Assembly (NCBI GenBank): GCA_026770615.1
Contig: MU631308.1
Coordinates: forward strand, 201,788 to 218,276
From: Pavlovales sp. CCMP2436
Lineage: Eukaryota > Haptophyta > Pavlovophyceae > Pavlovales
Direction: 5' to 3'
DNA length: 16,489 nt
The notes below the pieces were generated by a model. It searched no databases and was not told the origin of the DNA. It saw only the letters and a list, made by a program, of their open reading frames with translations. How positions within the stretch are numbered: the stretch's first letter is position 1; every line of letters starts with the position of its first letter. Below, in pieces: positions 1 through 7,974 of this stretch. The position numbers and the translations under genes are program-made.

Positions 1-31
1 TCACGATGTTGCAACTGCCGCTCAATGACGT

Positions 32-200
32 GGGCAGGCTGCACGCACTACGAGAGGAGAGACTCAGGTAACAGACTGGGGTATAGGATGGGCTGGGTTC
101 ACCTGTGATAAGTATTAAATGCGTGTGACCCAACCTTTAAAAAAAAAAAAAAAAAAATGGGGCATGCTCCACGCGCTGTGAGAGGAAACGACTCAGGTAC
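32..200. repeat. Imperfect direct repeat flanking a poly-A tract
   Basis: Two related segments of about 40 bp lie at 32-72 and 160-200; both end in GACTCAGGTA(A)C and share GCACGC and GAGAGGA blocks. Between them is a run of 19 A at 139-157 preceded by CAACCTTT. A poly-A run next to a duplicated segment is what a retroposed insertion can leave, but no ORF or SINE head is recognisable here, so the origin is inference. Confidence 0.5.
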
Positions 201-225
201 ATATCAAAAAGCATGGGAATCGATA

Positions 226-261
226 GTGTGTGTGTGTGTGTGTGTGGTGGTGGGGGGGGGG
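226..261. repeat. (GT)n microsatellite followed by a G10 run
   Basis: Alternating GT covers about 226-246, then GGTGGTG leads into ten G at 252-261. Short ORFs that cross this tract owe their length to it. I see no gene in 1-600. Confidence 0.9.
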
Positions 262-491
262 CTCTACCTGTTAGCGCATGCGTGCTCGATCCAAGGTGCA
301 AACAAATCCCTGCGAGCATATGTGACGGGGTGGAAAAGAAAACGCCATCGTGCCAGTTTATATATATCGCATTTGATTCTTTATTTTACGCATTTTTCTT
401 GGAGCTCAACAAAATCCATACACATATAAAAGCAAATACGATAATTGCCGGCACGAAGGCGATTTCTATTGTACCCCGCGAGCATAATTAT

Positions 492-511
492 GTTCCTTCG
501 GCCGAAAGAAC
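492..511. other. Hairpin, 10-bp arms with no loop
   Basis: The arms GTTCCTTCGG (492-501) and CCGAAAGAAC (502-511) are inverted complements with one mismatch, centred on GGCC. No T-run or gene end is nearby, so this is reported as structure only. Confidence 0.5.
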
Positions 512-610
512 TCGTTTTGATCTTCTGATGTCCCTTCTACCGCCTACGGCGCAGTTTTTACGTCCAGGGGGCCCCGGGTGTCCGCATCTGAATGTCACTC
601 TGTTAATTTC

Positions 611-661
611 AGCGTCACCTTGCGGTGATACCAAAGCGCCGACTGAGCTAACTGAGCTATA
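611..661 (-). other. tRNA-like fragment (A-box half only)
   Basis: On the minus strand TAGCTCAGTTAG followed by CTCAGTCGG resembles the D-arm/A-box of a tRNA (TAGCTCAGTNGG). It is followed by a TCACC-GCAA-GGTGA hairpin. No GGTTCRANTCC B-box or closing acceptor stem follows at the right distance, so this is at most a decayed tRNA or a SINE head. The rest of 662-1053 shows no gene. Confidence 0.25.
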
Positions 662-1053
662 ACTAGTTTGTATTTGTGATCATTTTGTTTGCGCAGCGCC
701 GCTACCAGTAGCTTCTCTCTCGGTGGACTCCTTGGCGAGGCAGTGCCCCCTCCGCTCTCGCTCACGTTCCCGGCCGCGCCGCCGAGCAGACCCGTCGCGG
801 GTGGGCGTGTGCGGCCCCCGAGCATCCCGCGCTGATAATTTAAATTAAAGAGGGCGCGGGGCTTACGGCTACGCAGCCTCGCGAGAATATGACGCAATTT
901 TATCTTGGAGCAGTATTTAACTTATAGAGTTCATGCATTTATTACAGCGGCGGCTCAGCTCTTTGACTAAAGTATAGCGCCAACCGTCGGCGCGCTCTGC
1001 TAACGGTAGGCCCCGTCTGTAGGCGGGTCCTAATATCCATGCGAGATACAGAA

Positions 1054-1208
1054 ATCGCGGGCAATAAGAACAGCGCTTTTTGAGGCTGAGGCTGAGTTTC
1101 TTAGCAAGTTACATACAAACAGTTGTTAAATTTTGGTTAAAGATATTATTGAAGGGCAAAAAAATGAGGCTCAGTTTCTTAGCACGACGGTTTCTTATTG
1201 CCCGCGAT
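1054..1208. mobile_element. MITE-like 155-bp element with 17-bp terminal inverted repeats
   Basis: The 17 bp at 1054-1070 (starting ATCGCGGGC) are the perfect inverted complement of 1192-1208 (ending GCCCGCGAT). Inside, a TGAGGCTSAGTTTCTTAGCA segment occurs twice in direct orientation. The interior is too short to code for a transposase. I could not find a clear target-site duplication just outside the arms. A non-autonomous DNA transposon is the best reading; an old foldback repeat is the alternative. Confidence 0.5.
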
Positions 1209-1924
1209 CCCCTGTAAAGTCAAATGACAAAAGTCGCGGTCGTGGCATGATGCCGCGCAGGCTCACCACCTGAGCGATCACTGGCTAAGCCCATTTACAT
1301 CACACTGGATTTGCCTGACCGCTGCCTGCCTGTCTTCCTATTAAGTAAGTCGTAGGTTAAAATAAAGTCAAAGTATGAGAAGTCCGGGTACCTGTAGCTG
1401 ATGAGTGCGCCAATAACAGTAATAATGGCAGTATCCGCTGCCATAACCTCCAATACCGAGCTGTTACATTACACAGCGAAAGCATGGGGGTAGGGGTCAA
1501 CCACGCCAGAAAAAAAGCTACGCGATCTCTGTCGCACTTTTTGGAATGACCGCTCTCTCAATCATACTTCAAAGCCTGGATCCAATGGCCGCGGGCCTTC
1601 AGCGGGTTCAGCGAGGAGACGTCGTTGCGCGCGCACGCTGGTAGACTTGACGGCAGCAGCCTCGATTACGCGGGCTCAGCGGCGTGTTAGGTGGCGGTAC
1701 GGCGCGACTTGGCGCTCGTTCACCAGCCGGAACGCTCAAGATCGGCCATCTGCTCGACCTTGAGTAGACTGCCGCCTAAACCCTTAACCACTTTAACCTT
1801 TAATTCAACCACTCTTCAACCACTCACTGACGAACCTAAGCTTCGGACGACGCACGGGTCGCAGAGACAGCCCACCAGCTGCCGCAAGTCGGCGGGGCCC
1901 TGGCATTCGCTTTGCGGTGCCAAG
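1209..1924. other. Upstream region of the U-box/kinase gene, no gene seen
   Basis: No convincing gene lies here. The frame of the downstream gene is open from just after a TAG at 1688-1690, but there is no ATG in frame until 1925, so 1691-1924 is read as 5' untranslated. The TTAG at 1687-1690 could be a splice acceptor for an unseen upstream exon. No clear TATA box is visible. Confidence 0.4.
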
Positions 1925-3460
1925 ATGGCCGAGTTGCGTGTCTGCCCCATCACGCTCGACCCGCTTGTCGACCCGGTGACGATGCCGTGCGGGCACACGT
2001 ACGAACGCGACGCGCTCGAGGCGTACCGCGCCCTCGGCCTGCCGAATTCGTCCCGCTGCAGCGTCTGCCGCACGCCGATCCCGAACGCGCACCTCCCCTA
2101 CTTCGGCATCGGCGTTCACCTCGCGCTGCGTGACCTGCTCCAGGAGCAGAAGTGCTTGCGCGCGCAGCTCGCGAGCCACAAGCGCGCGAGCCGGCCGCCG
2201 CTCTCTGTCAGCGAAATCGTCTTTGCCCCCGGGTGGCCACTCGGCCGCGGCGCGTTCGTGCTCGTGAGCGAGGCGATGCTCGACGGCCTACGCGTGGCCG
2301 TCAAGCAGACGCCGACAGACAACGAGTACGCGGCTCGCGCGATGAAGCGGGAGCTCGAGGCGCTGAGCCGGCTGAGCCACCCGCACATCGTGCAGCTCCT
2401 CGGCGTGGCCGAGCATGCGGACCGGAGCAAGGTGTGGCTCGTGCTCGAGCTCGCGGAGTACGGCTCGCTGCACGCGCTGCTGAAGCCGGGTAGGCACGAG
2501 GAACTGCGCGCCGCATTTGGCGACGAGAACGCGCTGCCGGGCGCAATGCGCTCCTTCTACCGGCTCGCGTCCGAGTTGAGCTACGCGCTCGCCTTTCTGC
2601 ACCGCAGCAAGGTGGTCAACGGGGACGTCAAGCCCGCCAACGTGCTCATTTGCGGCGGCGGCAAGGCCAAGCGCGCCGACTTTGGGCTCGCGACGATTGC
2701 ACACGCGCTGCATTCGCACGGCCTCTCCTCGGCCACGCACTCGCAGCTGCGAGGCACGGTGCAGTACATGGCCCCCGAGGTCGCGCGCGCAGAGGCCTGC
2801 ACGGCCGCCTCGGACGTGTTCAGCGCAGCCTTGCTGATCACGCAGTTGCTCTCGGGCAAGCGCCCGCTGGCCGACTTGCCATCCTCCGACGAGCTCGTGC
2901 TCCTGGGCCTGATCGCACGAGGCGAGCGACCAGGACTGCAATTGCCTGAGGGCGCGCCAGCCGAGCTGCGACGGCTACTTGAGCGCTGCTCGGCTGCCGA
3001 TCCAGCCGCTCGCCCTGACGCGGCTGCGCTGCAGCTCATGCTGCGTGTGATAGGCAGCGGGCGCGTGCCTCCAGCTGGGAATGCGGACGCTGCTGAGGTG
3101 ACAGAGGTAGGCGACGGAGGTGTAGCCGCGATCGAGGCGGCGCAGGCGGCGGCGCGCGCCGAGGCAGCTCGAGACGACGAGGCCGAGCTGAGGCGCATGC
3201 CGTGGCCGCAGTTGGGCGCTTACCTGCGCGAGCGCGCCGAGGGCGCCAAAGTGGCGCACACCGTGCTCGCGCTACGAATCTTGGGCGAGCGGTTCGGTGG
3301 AGGAGATGCCGCTAGCGCTGCGAGCGTCCTCCCCGCGCTCGTCGCGGCGATGCGCGCGCACGTGGCCAACGCGGCCGTGCAGCAGGAGGCGTGCTGGGCG
3401 CTGTACCTTGTCACATGCAGCAACGCAGGGCGAATCGCGCGAGCAGGCGACAGTGGATGA
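1925..3460 (+). CDS. U-box / protein kinase / ARM-repeat protein
   Basis: A predicted 511-aa protein. The ATG at 1925 is the first in frame, in good context (CCAAGATGG). Residues 5-72 form a U-box/RING-like E2-docking domain: C7-P, DPV, C22-G-H24-TYER, then C45-x2-C48, so it keeps some RING cysteines that classical U-boxes lose. Residues about 104-375 are a kinase: glycine loop G107-R-G-A-F111-xx-V114, VAVK with K127, helix-C E143, catalytic loop N232-G-D234 with K236 and N239, D252-F-G, A283-P-E, D297 and R363. The usual HRD is NGD, so this is a non-RD kinase, but the catalytic residues are present. An Ala/Arg-rich helical linker (about 400-445) leads into one ARM repeat (about 468-505), where the frame ends. 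In plants U-box kinases usually have the U-box after the kinase; here it is first. The likely role is a ubiquitin ligase with attached Ser/Thr kinase; substrates are unknown. It is probably truncated, since more ARM units follow out of frame. Confidence 0.85.
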   Translation: MAELRVCPITLDPLVDPVTMPCGHTYERDALEAYRALGLPNSSRCSVCRTPIPNAHLPYFGIGVHLALRDLLQEQKCLRAQLASHKRASRPPLSVSEIVFAPGWPLGRGAFVLVSEAMLDGLRVAVKQTPTDNEYAARAMKRELEALSRLSHPHIVQLLGVAEHADRSKVWLVLELAEYGSLHALLKPGRHEELRAAFGDENALPGAMRSFYRLASELSYALAFLHRSKVVNGDVKPANVLICGGGKAKRADFGLATIAHALHSHGLSSATHSQLRGTVQYMAPEVARAEACTAASDVFSAALLITQLLSGKRPLADLPSSDELVLLGLIARGERPGLQLPEGAPAELRRLLERCSAADPAARPDAAALQLMLRVIGSGRVPPAGNADAAEVTEVGDGGVAAIEAAQAAARAEAARDDEAELRRMPWPQLGAYLRERAEGAKVAHTVLALRILGERFGGGDAASAASVLPALVAAMRAHVANAAVQQEACWALYLVTCSNAGRIARAGDSG

Positions 3461-4530
3461 TAGCACGCTGCCCCAGATCGTCGCGGCGATGTGCGCACAT
3501 GCGGCCAACGCGGAAGTGCAGAGCAGGCGTGCTGGGCGCTGACAAACATCGTATTCGGCAACGATACGCATGGCGAGGCGCGCACGCAGGCGGCAGCGGA
3601 CGCGGGCGCGCTGCCCTAGATCGTCGCGGCAATGCGTGCGCACACGTTGGTCAGCATCACATTCGGCACAGAAACGCAGGGCCAAGCGCGCGCAGGCGGT
3701 AGCGCACGCGGGCGTGCTGCCCCAGATCGTCGTGGCAATGCGCGTGCACGCGGCCAACGCAGCCGTGCAGGAGCTGGTGTGCACTGCGCTGATCAGCATC
3801 ACAGGTGGCACAGATGCGCAGCGCGACTCCCGCGCGCAGGTGGTAGCGGACGTGGGCGCGCTGCCCCAGATCGTAATGGCGATGAACGCGCACCCGGCCA
3901 GCGCAGCCGTGCAAAAGCAGGCGTGCGCTGCGCTGTTGAACATCACAGCCGGCGCAGATGCGCAGCGCGACGCGTGTGTGCAGGCGGCAGTTGACGCGTG
4001 CGCGCTGCTGCCCCAGATCGTTGCGGCAATGCGCGAGCATGCGGCCAATGCAGCCGTTCAGGAGAAGGAATTCTGGGCGCTGATAAACATCATTGGCGGC
4101 AACTATGTGCAAGGCGATGCGCGCGCGCAGGCGGCAGCGGATGCGGGCACGCTGCCTCAAATTGTCGTGGCGATGCGCGCGCACGCGGCAAAAGCAGCCG
4201 TGCAGCAGCAGGCGTGCTCGGCGCTGGTCACCATCGCAGCCGGCAACGATGCGCACCAAGATGCGCGCAGGTAAGCGGCAGCGGACGCGGAGGCGCTGCC
4301 CCAGATCGTCGCGGTAATGCGCGCGCATACAGCCAACGCAGCTGTGCAGGAGCATGCGTGTGCGCTGCGCTGGTCAGATCACATCCAGCGTAAATGCACA
4401 GGGCCGCACGCGCAGGAGGGCGGCAGCGGATGCAGGCGCGCGCGCTGAATCAGATCGTCGCGGCGATGCGCGTGCACGCGGCCAACGCAACCGTGCAGGA
4501 GCAAGGTCTGTTCGCCCATCAGCTGCTGCA
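3461..4530 (+). pseudogene. Degenerate ARM-repeat array continuing the U-box/kinase gene
   Basis: About eight further copies of a 48-codon ARM-like unit follow. Each begins LPQIVxAMRxHxANAAVQ and continues with CxAL-x-I. Unit starts are near 3468, 3611, 3717, 3861, 4008, 4152, 4296 and 4445 (the first unit, at 3329, is in the gene). Spacings are 139, 143, 106, 144, 147, 144, 144 and 149 bp. The units at 3717-4152 share one frame and form the best open stretch. Disruptions include a net 5-bp loss before unit 2, a 1-bp loss in unit 2, TAG in place of CAG in unit 3 (3615-3619 region), a 38-bp deletion in unit 3, a TAA at 4272-4274 and a frame change in unit 8. Splicing could in principle remove some of these (CAGGTAAG at about 4268-4275 resembles a donor), but several independent lesions favour a decayed tail. 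Confidence 0.7.
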
Positions 4531-4545
4531 GCGGTATGCATGACG

Positions 4546-4567
4546 GCTGCCTGTCTCGACAGGCAGC
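4546..4567. other. Perfect hairpin at the end of the ARM array
   Basis: The arms GCTGCCTGTC (4546-4555) and GACAGGCAGC (4558-4567) are perfect inverted complements separated by two bases. It lies just after the last ARM unit, so it may sit in a 3' untranslated region. No plus-strand AATAAA is seen close by. The stretch 4568-4673 shows nothing else. Confidence 0.55.
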
Positions 4568-4673
4568 AGGCGGCACGTCTACTGTTCGACATTCCGAGCA
4601 AAAGACCTGCATCATGTCTCGTGTTGTCTGTTCCATAACCCTCACGGGGCCTGCTCCGTGTTCGTTTGCGAAA

Positions 4674-5229
4674 TTAGATTAAATTATTTTTTATTTGAAA
4701 TTCTGAAGGTACACCTAGGCAAAGAATACAACGGGAAAAAAACTTCGGTACTACAGACCGATACCTGATTCTGAAAGAAAAGACAAGAATAGAGCCTCCG
4801 AAGTTAAGGTGGTATGTTCAGCGGCGGTTACGGGTGGACAGCGACGCTTCGGCGTTCGCGGGGGACGAACGAAGCAGCGCGCGCGCCCGCCCGGGAAGGC
4901 GACTCAGATGGTGCGCATCAGAGCAACCCGCAAGCAGGGCAGGGCGCGTACAGGAATCTGAGGGCAGTCAGCTCGCCCAGCTCCAAGGAAATTGTTCCTG
5001 TGATGGAGTTCTCGCCCAGGGTTCTGCATTCGGGCAGGAGGGAGCGGGAGATGAGAAGCATTCAACTGCGGTGGTTGAAAGGCGAGCAGCGCCGCTGCGG
5101 CGTTCGCGGAGGACGAAGCAGCGCGCGCCCGCGCGGGAAGTCGACTCAGACGGCGTGCATCAGAGCCACCCGCAAGCAGGGCAGGGCGCGTATAGATCCG
5201 TGAGAGCAGTCAGCCCGCCCAGCTCCAGG
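4674..5229 (-). pseudogene. Leucine-rich-repeat exon copies, partly decayed
   Basis: This is a second block of LRR exons on the minus strand, downstream of the secreted LRR gene. One exon is intact: 5023-4952, 72 bp, preceded by AATGCAG and followed by GTACGC, coding one 24-aa LRR with the core ENSITGTISLELGELTALRF. Another copy (about 5229-5194) has lost its 5' half to the neighbouring GCGAAATTT repeat block, and its donor GT is changed to AT (CGGATCT-ATACGC). The flanking introns are also homologous (about 242-bp unit, 4842-4986 against 5090-5229). A possible terminal exon starts at 4770 after a strong acceptor (TCTTTTCTTTCAG). It runs to TAA at 4676-4674, with AATAAA at 4695-4690 just inside. 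No start exon is visible for this block, so it is probably a relic of array duplication or a gene whose 5' end was lost. Confidence 0.6.
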
Positions 5230-5235
5230 GTTCGT

Positions 5236-5487
5236 GATTTCGCCACGAAATCCAAAAGAAAAATTTCGCATGCAAAATTTCGCAGCGAAATTTCGCAGCG
5301 AAATTTTGTGTGCGAAATTTTCAAATTTTCGTTGTGAAAAGAATACAAAGAGCCTTTTGCAGTGAACTTTCGCTGCGAAATATCGCTGAGAAAAGAATAG
5401 AGCCTTTCGCAGCGAAATTACGCAAATAATTCGCAGCGAAATTTCGCTGCGAAATTCTAAATAAAAGCTTTTTCGCAGCGAATTTAG
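5236..5487. repeat. Cluster of GCGAAATTT / AAATTTCGC palindromes
   Basis: About 250 AT-rich bases are built from TTTCGC and GCGAAA in both orientations, more than a dozen times, often as TTTCGCAGCGAAA. The best single palindrome is 24 bp, at 5430-5453, centred on GAAATTTC. The element AAAAGAATAGAGCCTTTCGC recurs with small changes, and its GAATAGAGCCT core also appears at about 4787-4797. The block cuts into an LRR exon copy at about 5229. It looks like an inserted or expanded satellite. A role as clustered protein-binding sites upstream of the ORF at 5547 is possible but unproven. Confidence 0.75.
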
Positions 5488-5546
5488 TTAGTTACGTGCT
5501 CTGGTCCAAGAGCTCTCGTCTAAGCGCGTCGTGTTTGCAGAGGACC

Positions 5547-5753
5547 ATGGCGGCCATGCCGAGCGGCTTCAAGGAGATCATCACCAAGGACGGTGTCCAC
5601 CTGCCCAAGAGCGCGATCGAAGCGTATTTTATCCATCACCCTAACATTAAGGCTAAGCTCAAAAAGGGCACGGGCGCGAACGAGGCGGTGGCTGCGCGTG
5701 ACATCAAAGTCCTAGCGATCGGTTCGATCACTCAAGATCATCGAGCCAGTTAA
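5547..5753 (+). CDS. Small lysine-rich protein, unknown function
   Basis: 68 aa from ATG at 5547 in a strong context (GACCATGGCG); the frame is open further upstream but without ATG. I do not recognise the family. The sequence is hydrophilic, with FKEIITKDGV near the N-terminus and KAKLKKGTG in the middle, and has no signal peptide or membrane segment. G or C at most third codon positions in the 5' two thirds supports real coding and contrasts with the AT-rich block just upstream. The 3' end overlaps the last exon of the LRR gene on the other strand by 26 bp (5728-5753). The true gene may splice to further exons, so the C-terminus is uncertain. Confidence 0.5.
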   Translation: MAAMPSGFKEIITKDGVHLPKSAIEAYFIHHPNIKAKLKKGTGANEAVAARDIKVLAIGSITQDHRAS

Positions 5754-6506
5754 GATCCGTAATCTCTGGGTGGATCATCCACGGAGGCAGAGGCGGCTGG
5801 TGCTCGACCGTCTCGCCCAGCTCAGAGGGAATCGTCCCTGTGATGGAGTTCTCGTACAGGAGCCTGCATTCGTGCGCGCATTCGGGCCCCGTGCATTGTG
5901 CATTGTGCATCCGGGTGGGGGGTTGAGGAGCATATCGCGGTTGACGGTGCAGGCTGTTCACATCAGGACTCAGTAGGCAGGGCAGAGCGCACACAGATCC
6001 GTGAGGGCAGTCAGCCTGCCCAACTCCGAGGGAACCGTCCCTGTGAGGGCCGTGGATTTAAGGTACCTGCATTAGTACATTCGGGGGGGGGAGGGAAGAG
6101 GTGAGGAGCGTTGCAGTTGACGGGCGGGCTGCGACGCAGCGCGCGCCCACCCGGGAAGGCGAAGCAGGCCGCGCATCAGGGTCACCAGCAAGCAGGGCAA
6201 CGCGCGCACAAAAAATCGTGCTGGCGGTCAGCTCGCCGAGGGGTAGAAAGTAATGAGCATGGCGGTTGACGGGCGCAGCGCGCGCCCGCCGGGGTGGACG
6301 GCGCAGGCAGTTTGCACTCGGCATCACTGACAGTAGGCTGGGCAGGGCGCGCACAAGACCGTGCACCCTGGTAGATCGTCGATGCAGTCTCGGTATTTTT
6401 GCGTGCTCGCGATATCGGCGGCGTGCGCCGGTACCGCGAAGGAGGTGAAGACGATGCACATGGCGGCGAAGAGCGCAAAGGTTGCCGCATTCGACGATGG
6501 AGCCAT
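5728..6506 (-). CDS. Secreted leucine-rich-repeat protein, three predicted exons
   Basis: Predicted join on the minus strand: 6506-6355, 6066-5995, 5863-5728, giving about 119 aa. Exon 1 (152 bp) encodes a signal peptide (ATFALFAAMCIVFTSFAV core, cleavage likely after AHA) and a short Cys-containing cap (C41 and C48). Exon 2 is exactly 72 bp and encodes one plant-type LRR (TGTVPSELGRLTALTD). Exon 3 carries a second LRR (ENSITGTIPSELGE) and then an acidic tail ending NWLDDLE-stop. All junctions split the same Leu codon after its second base (phase 2), so exons can be added or lost without a frameshift. Donors read GTGCGC or GTGTGC; acceptors read AATGCAG. Intron 1 (288 bp) contains a decayed LRR exon (about 6244-6210) lacking its 5' half and acceptor. 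Such secreted LRR proteins usually bind proteins or glycans outside the cell. The partner here is unknown. The splice model is inference from sequence only. Confidence 0.65.
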
Positions 6507-6539
6507 CTGATGTTAAGTCCGGCTGCCTAGTTCGGCCCG

Positions 6540-6790
6540 CTTATGACCCATCCCATTCGGCGCACACTCAGCGGCGAAGTGATGCACCTCAGACGCGCAC
6601 TGAGTGCAGACGCACATTCGGCCCGCACTTGGCAAATGCACACTCGGCCCTCACTCGGCAAACGCACATTCAGCCCCCCAGATGCCTAGTCCGGTGAAAG
6701 TCCGGACGTGCACTCGGCCCGCACTTGGCAAATGCACATTCGGTCCCCTTGAACGGTGAAAGTCCGGGGAATGCACCTCAGATTTGCACC
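6540..6790. repeat. Degenerate GCAC-TCGGCCC repeats upstream of the LRR gene
   Basis: Many imperfect units combine GCACWTTCGGCCCGCAC and TTGGCAAAYGCACA, plus two copies of GGTGAAAGTCCGG (about 6693 and 6760). Periods are irregular, about 20-30 bp and higher order. It lies just upstream of the LRR start at 6506, so it may overlap its promoter. No protein gene is supported. 6791-7029 has short purine/CG-rich repeats (TCGTGCGCGTG) and a GGGCGCGCGCCC palindrome, but nothing else. Confidence 0.6.
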
Positions 6791-7029
6791 TCAGAGTGAA
6801 GGTGCAGGCCACGGCGCTAGGTTGTAGGCTCTGAGCTGCGCACAAGCGCGGCGAGAAGCAGCTTTTGGTGAGTGAGGTCGTGCGCGTGGACGGATGGTGC
6901 GTAAGGGCGCGCGCCCAAAGATCAAGTGTGCGGGCGATATCATACGCGCGAGCAAAATCGTGCGCGTGACCAAGATTCTGCGCTGAGCGAGATGGTGTAC
7001 GTGGGCGCCATCGCGGTGGCCGAAACCGT

Positions 7030-7420
7030 TATGACCGCGGCCAGCTCGCCGCCAGCTCGTCAGCTTGCCGCTAGCTCATCACCATGACGCCAGCTCGTCA
7101 GCTTGCCACCTGCTCGTCACCTTGACACCAGCTCGTCAGCTTGCCGCCAGCGTGTCACCTTGACGCCAGCTCATCAGCTCGACGCCAGCTCGTCAGCTCC
7201 CCGCCAGCTCGTCACTAGCTCGTCGGCTCAGCACCAGCTCGTCAGCTCACCGCCAGCTCGACAGCTCGTCGGCCAGCTCGACAGCTCGTCAGCCAGCTCG
7301 TCAGCTCGTCAGCCAGCTCCTGTGCCGTCCGCGGAACGTCAGCTCATCGCTAGCTCGTCCGCTTGCCGCCAGCTCGTCGGCCAGCTCGTCGGCCAGCTCG
7401 TCGGCCAGCTCCTGTGCCAC
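7030..7420. repeat. GCCAGCTCGTC minisatellite
   Basis: Dozens of variants of CCAGCTCGTC(A/G)G alternate with CAGCTTGCCGCC. The unit is about 10-24 bp and AGCTCGTC is the conserved core. The last part is a near-perfect GTCGGCCAGCTC triplet. The open frames across it are low-complexity by-products. Confidence 0.8.
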
Positions 7421-7713
7421 CCGCCCTATGTTGGTCACCGCGGCATGCCTTCATGGGCTGCACGCACATCGGCTCGTCCCAGGTCCGGCCGGTGAGCAGC
7501 ACGTCTGAATGCATCTGCCCAGCGCGAGCACGAAACGTCGAGGTGCATGAGGAGCGCAGGAACAGGCCGTGGCGGCGCGTCCGTGTTGGCCTTGGTGCAG
7601 GACCGTCCGATGCGACGCAGCGGTGGCAGACGAGGCGGCCAACACGTGCTCGCAGATATGCTGGCCAAGCGCAATCGCTAAGCGTGCTCGCTATGCCCAG
7701 CGTGGTCGCCAAG

Positions 7714-7912
7714 CCAAGCGTGCTCGCCGAGCGTGCTTGCCAAGCGTGCTCGCCAAGCGTGCTCGCCAAGCGTGCTTGCCAAGCGTGCTCGCCAAGCGTG
7801 CTCGCCAAGCGTGCTCGCCAAGCGTGCTCGCCAAGCGTGCTCGCCAAGCGTGCTCGCCAAGCGTGCTCGCCAAGCGTGCTCGCCAAGCGTGCTCGCCAAG
7901 CGTGCTCGCGTG
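7714..7912. repeat. 13-bp tandem repeat, about 15 copies
   Basis: The unit AAGCGTGCTCGCC repeats about 15 times with only occasional C-to-T changes (GTGCTTGCC). Because 13 is not a multiple of 3 and the unit has no stop in any frame, overlapping ORFs arise on both strands with a 13-residue protein period (KRARQACSPSVLA). Those ORFs are artefacts of the repeat. 7421-7713 shows no supported gene. Confidence 0.9.
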
Positions 7913-7974
7913 CGAGTGCGGCGAACGGCCAACGCCGGCGTGATCTAGCGCCATCGTGCGATTTCCGGAAACCG

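Noticed and set aside
1691..1924. N-terminal extension of the U-box protein from GTG
   Set aside because: GTG starts are not expected in a nuclear gene; the first in-frame ATG at 1925 has a good context and directly precedes the U-box.
2288..2941. 217-aa minus-strand ORF
   Set aside because: It lies opposite the kinase domain and reflects GC-rich third positions of the real gene.
3272..4048. 258-aa minus-strand ORF with periodic C-R-H residues
   Set aside because: It is the antisense shadow of the ARM array; the plus strand carries the recognisable LPQIV...NAAVQ repeats.
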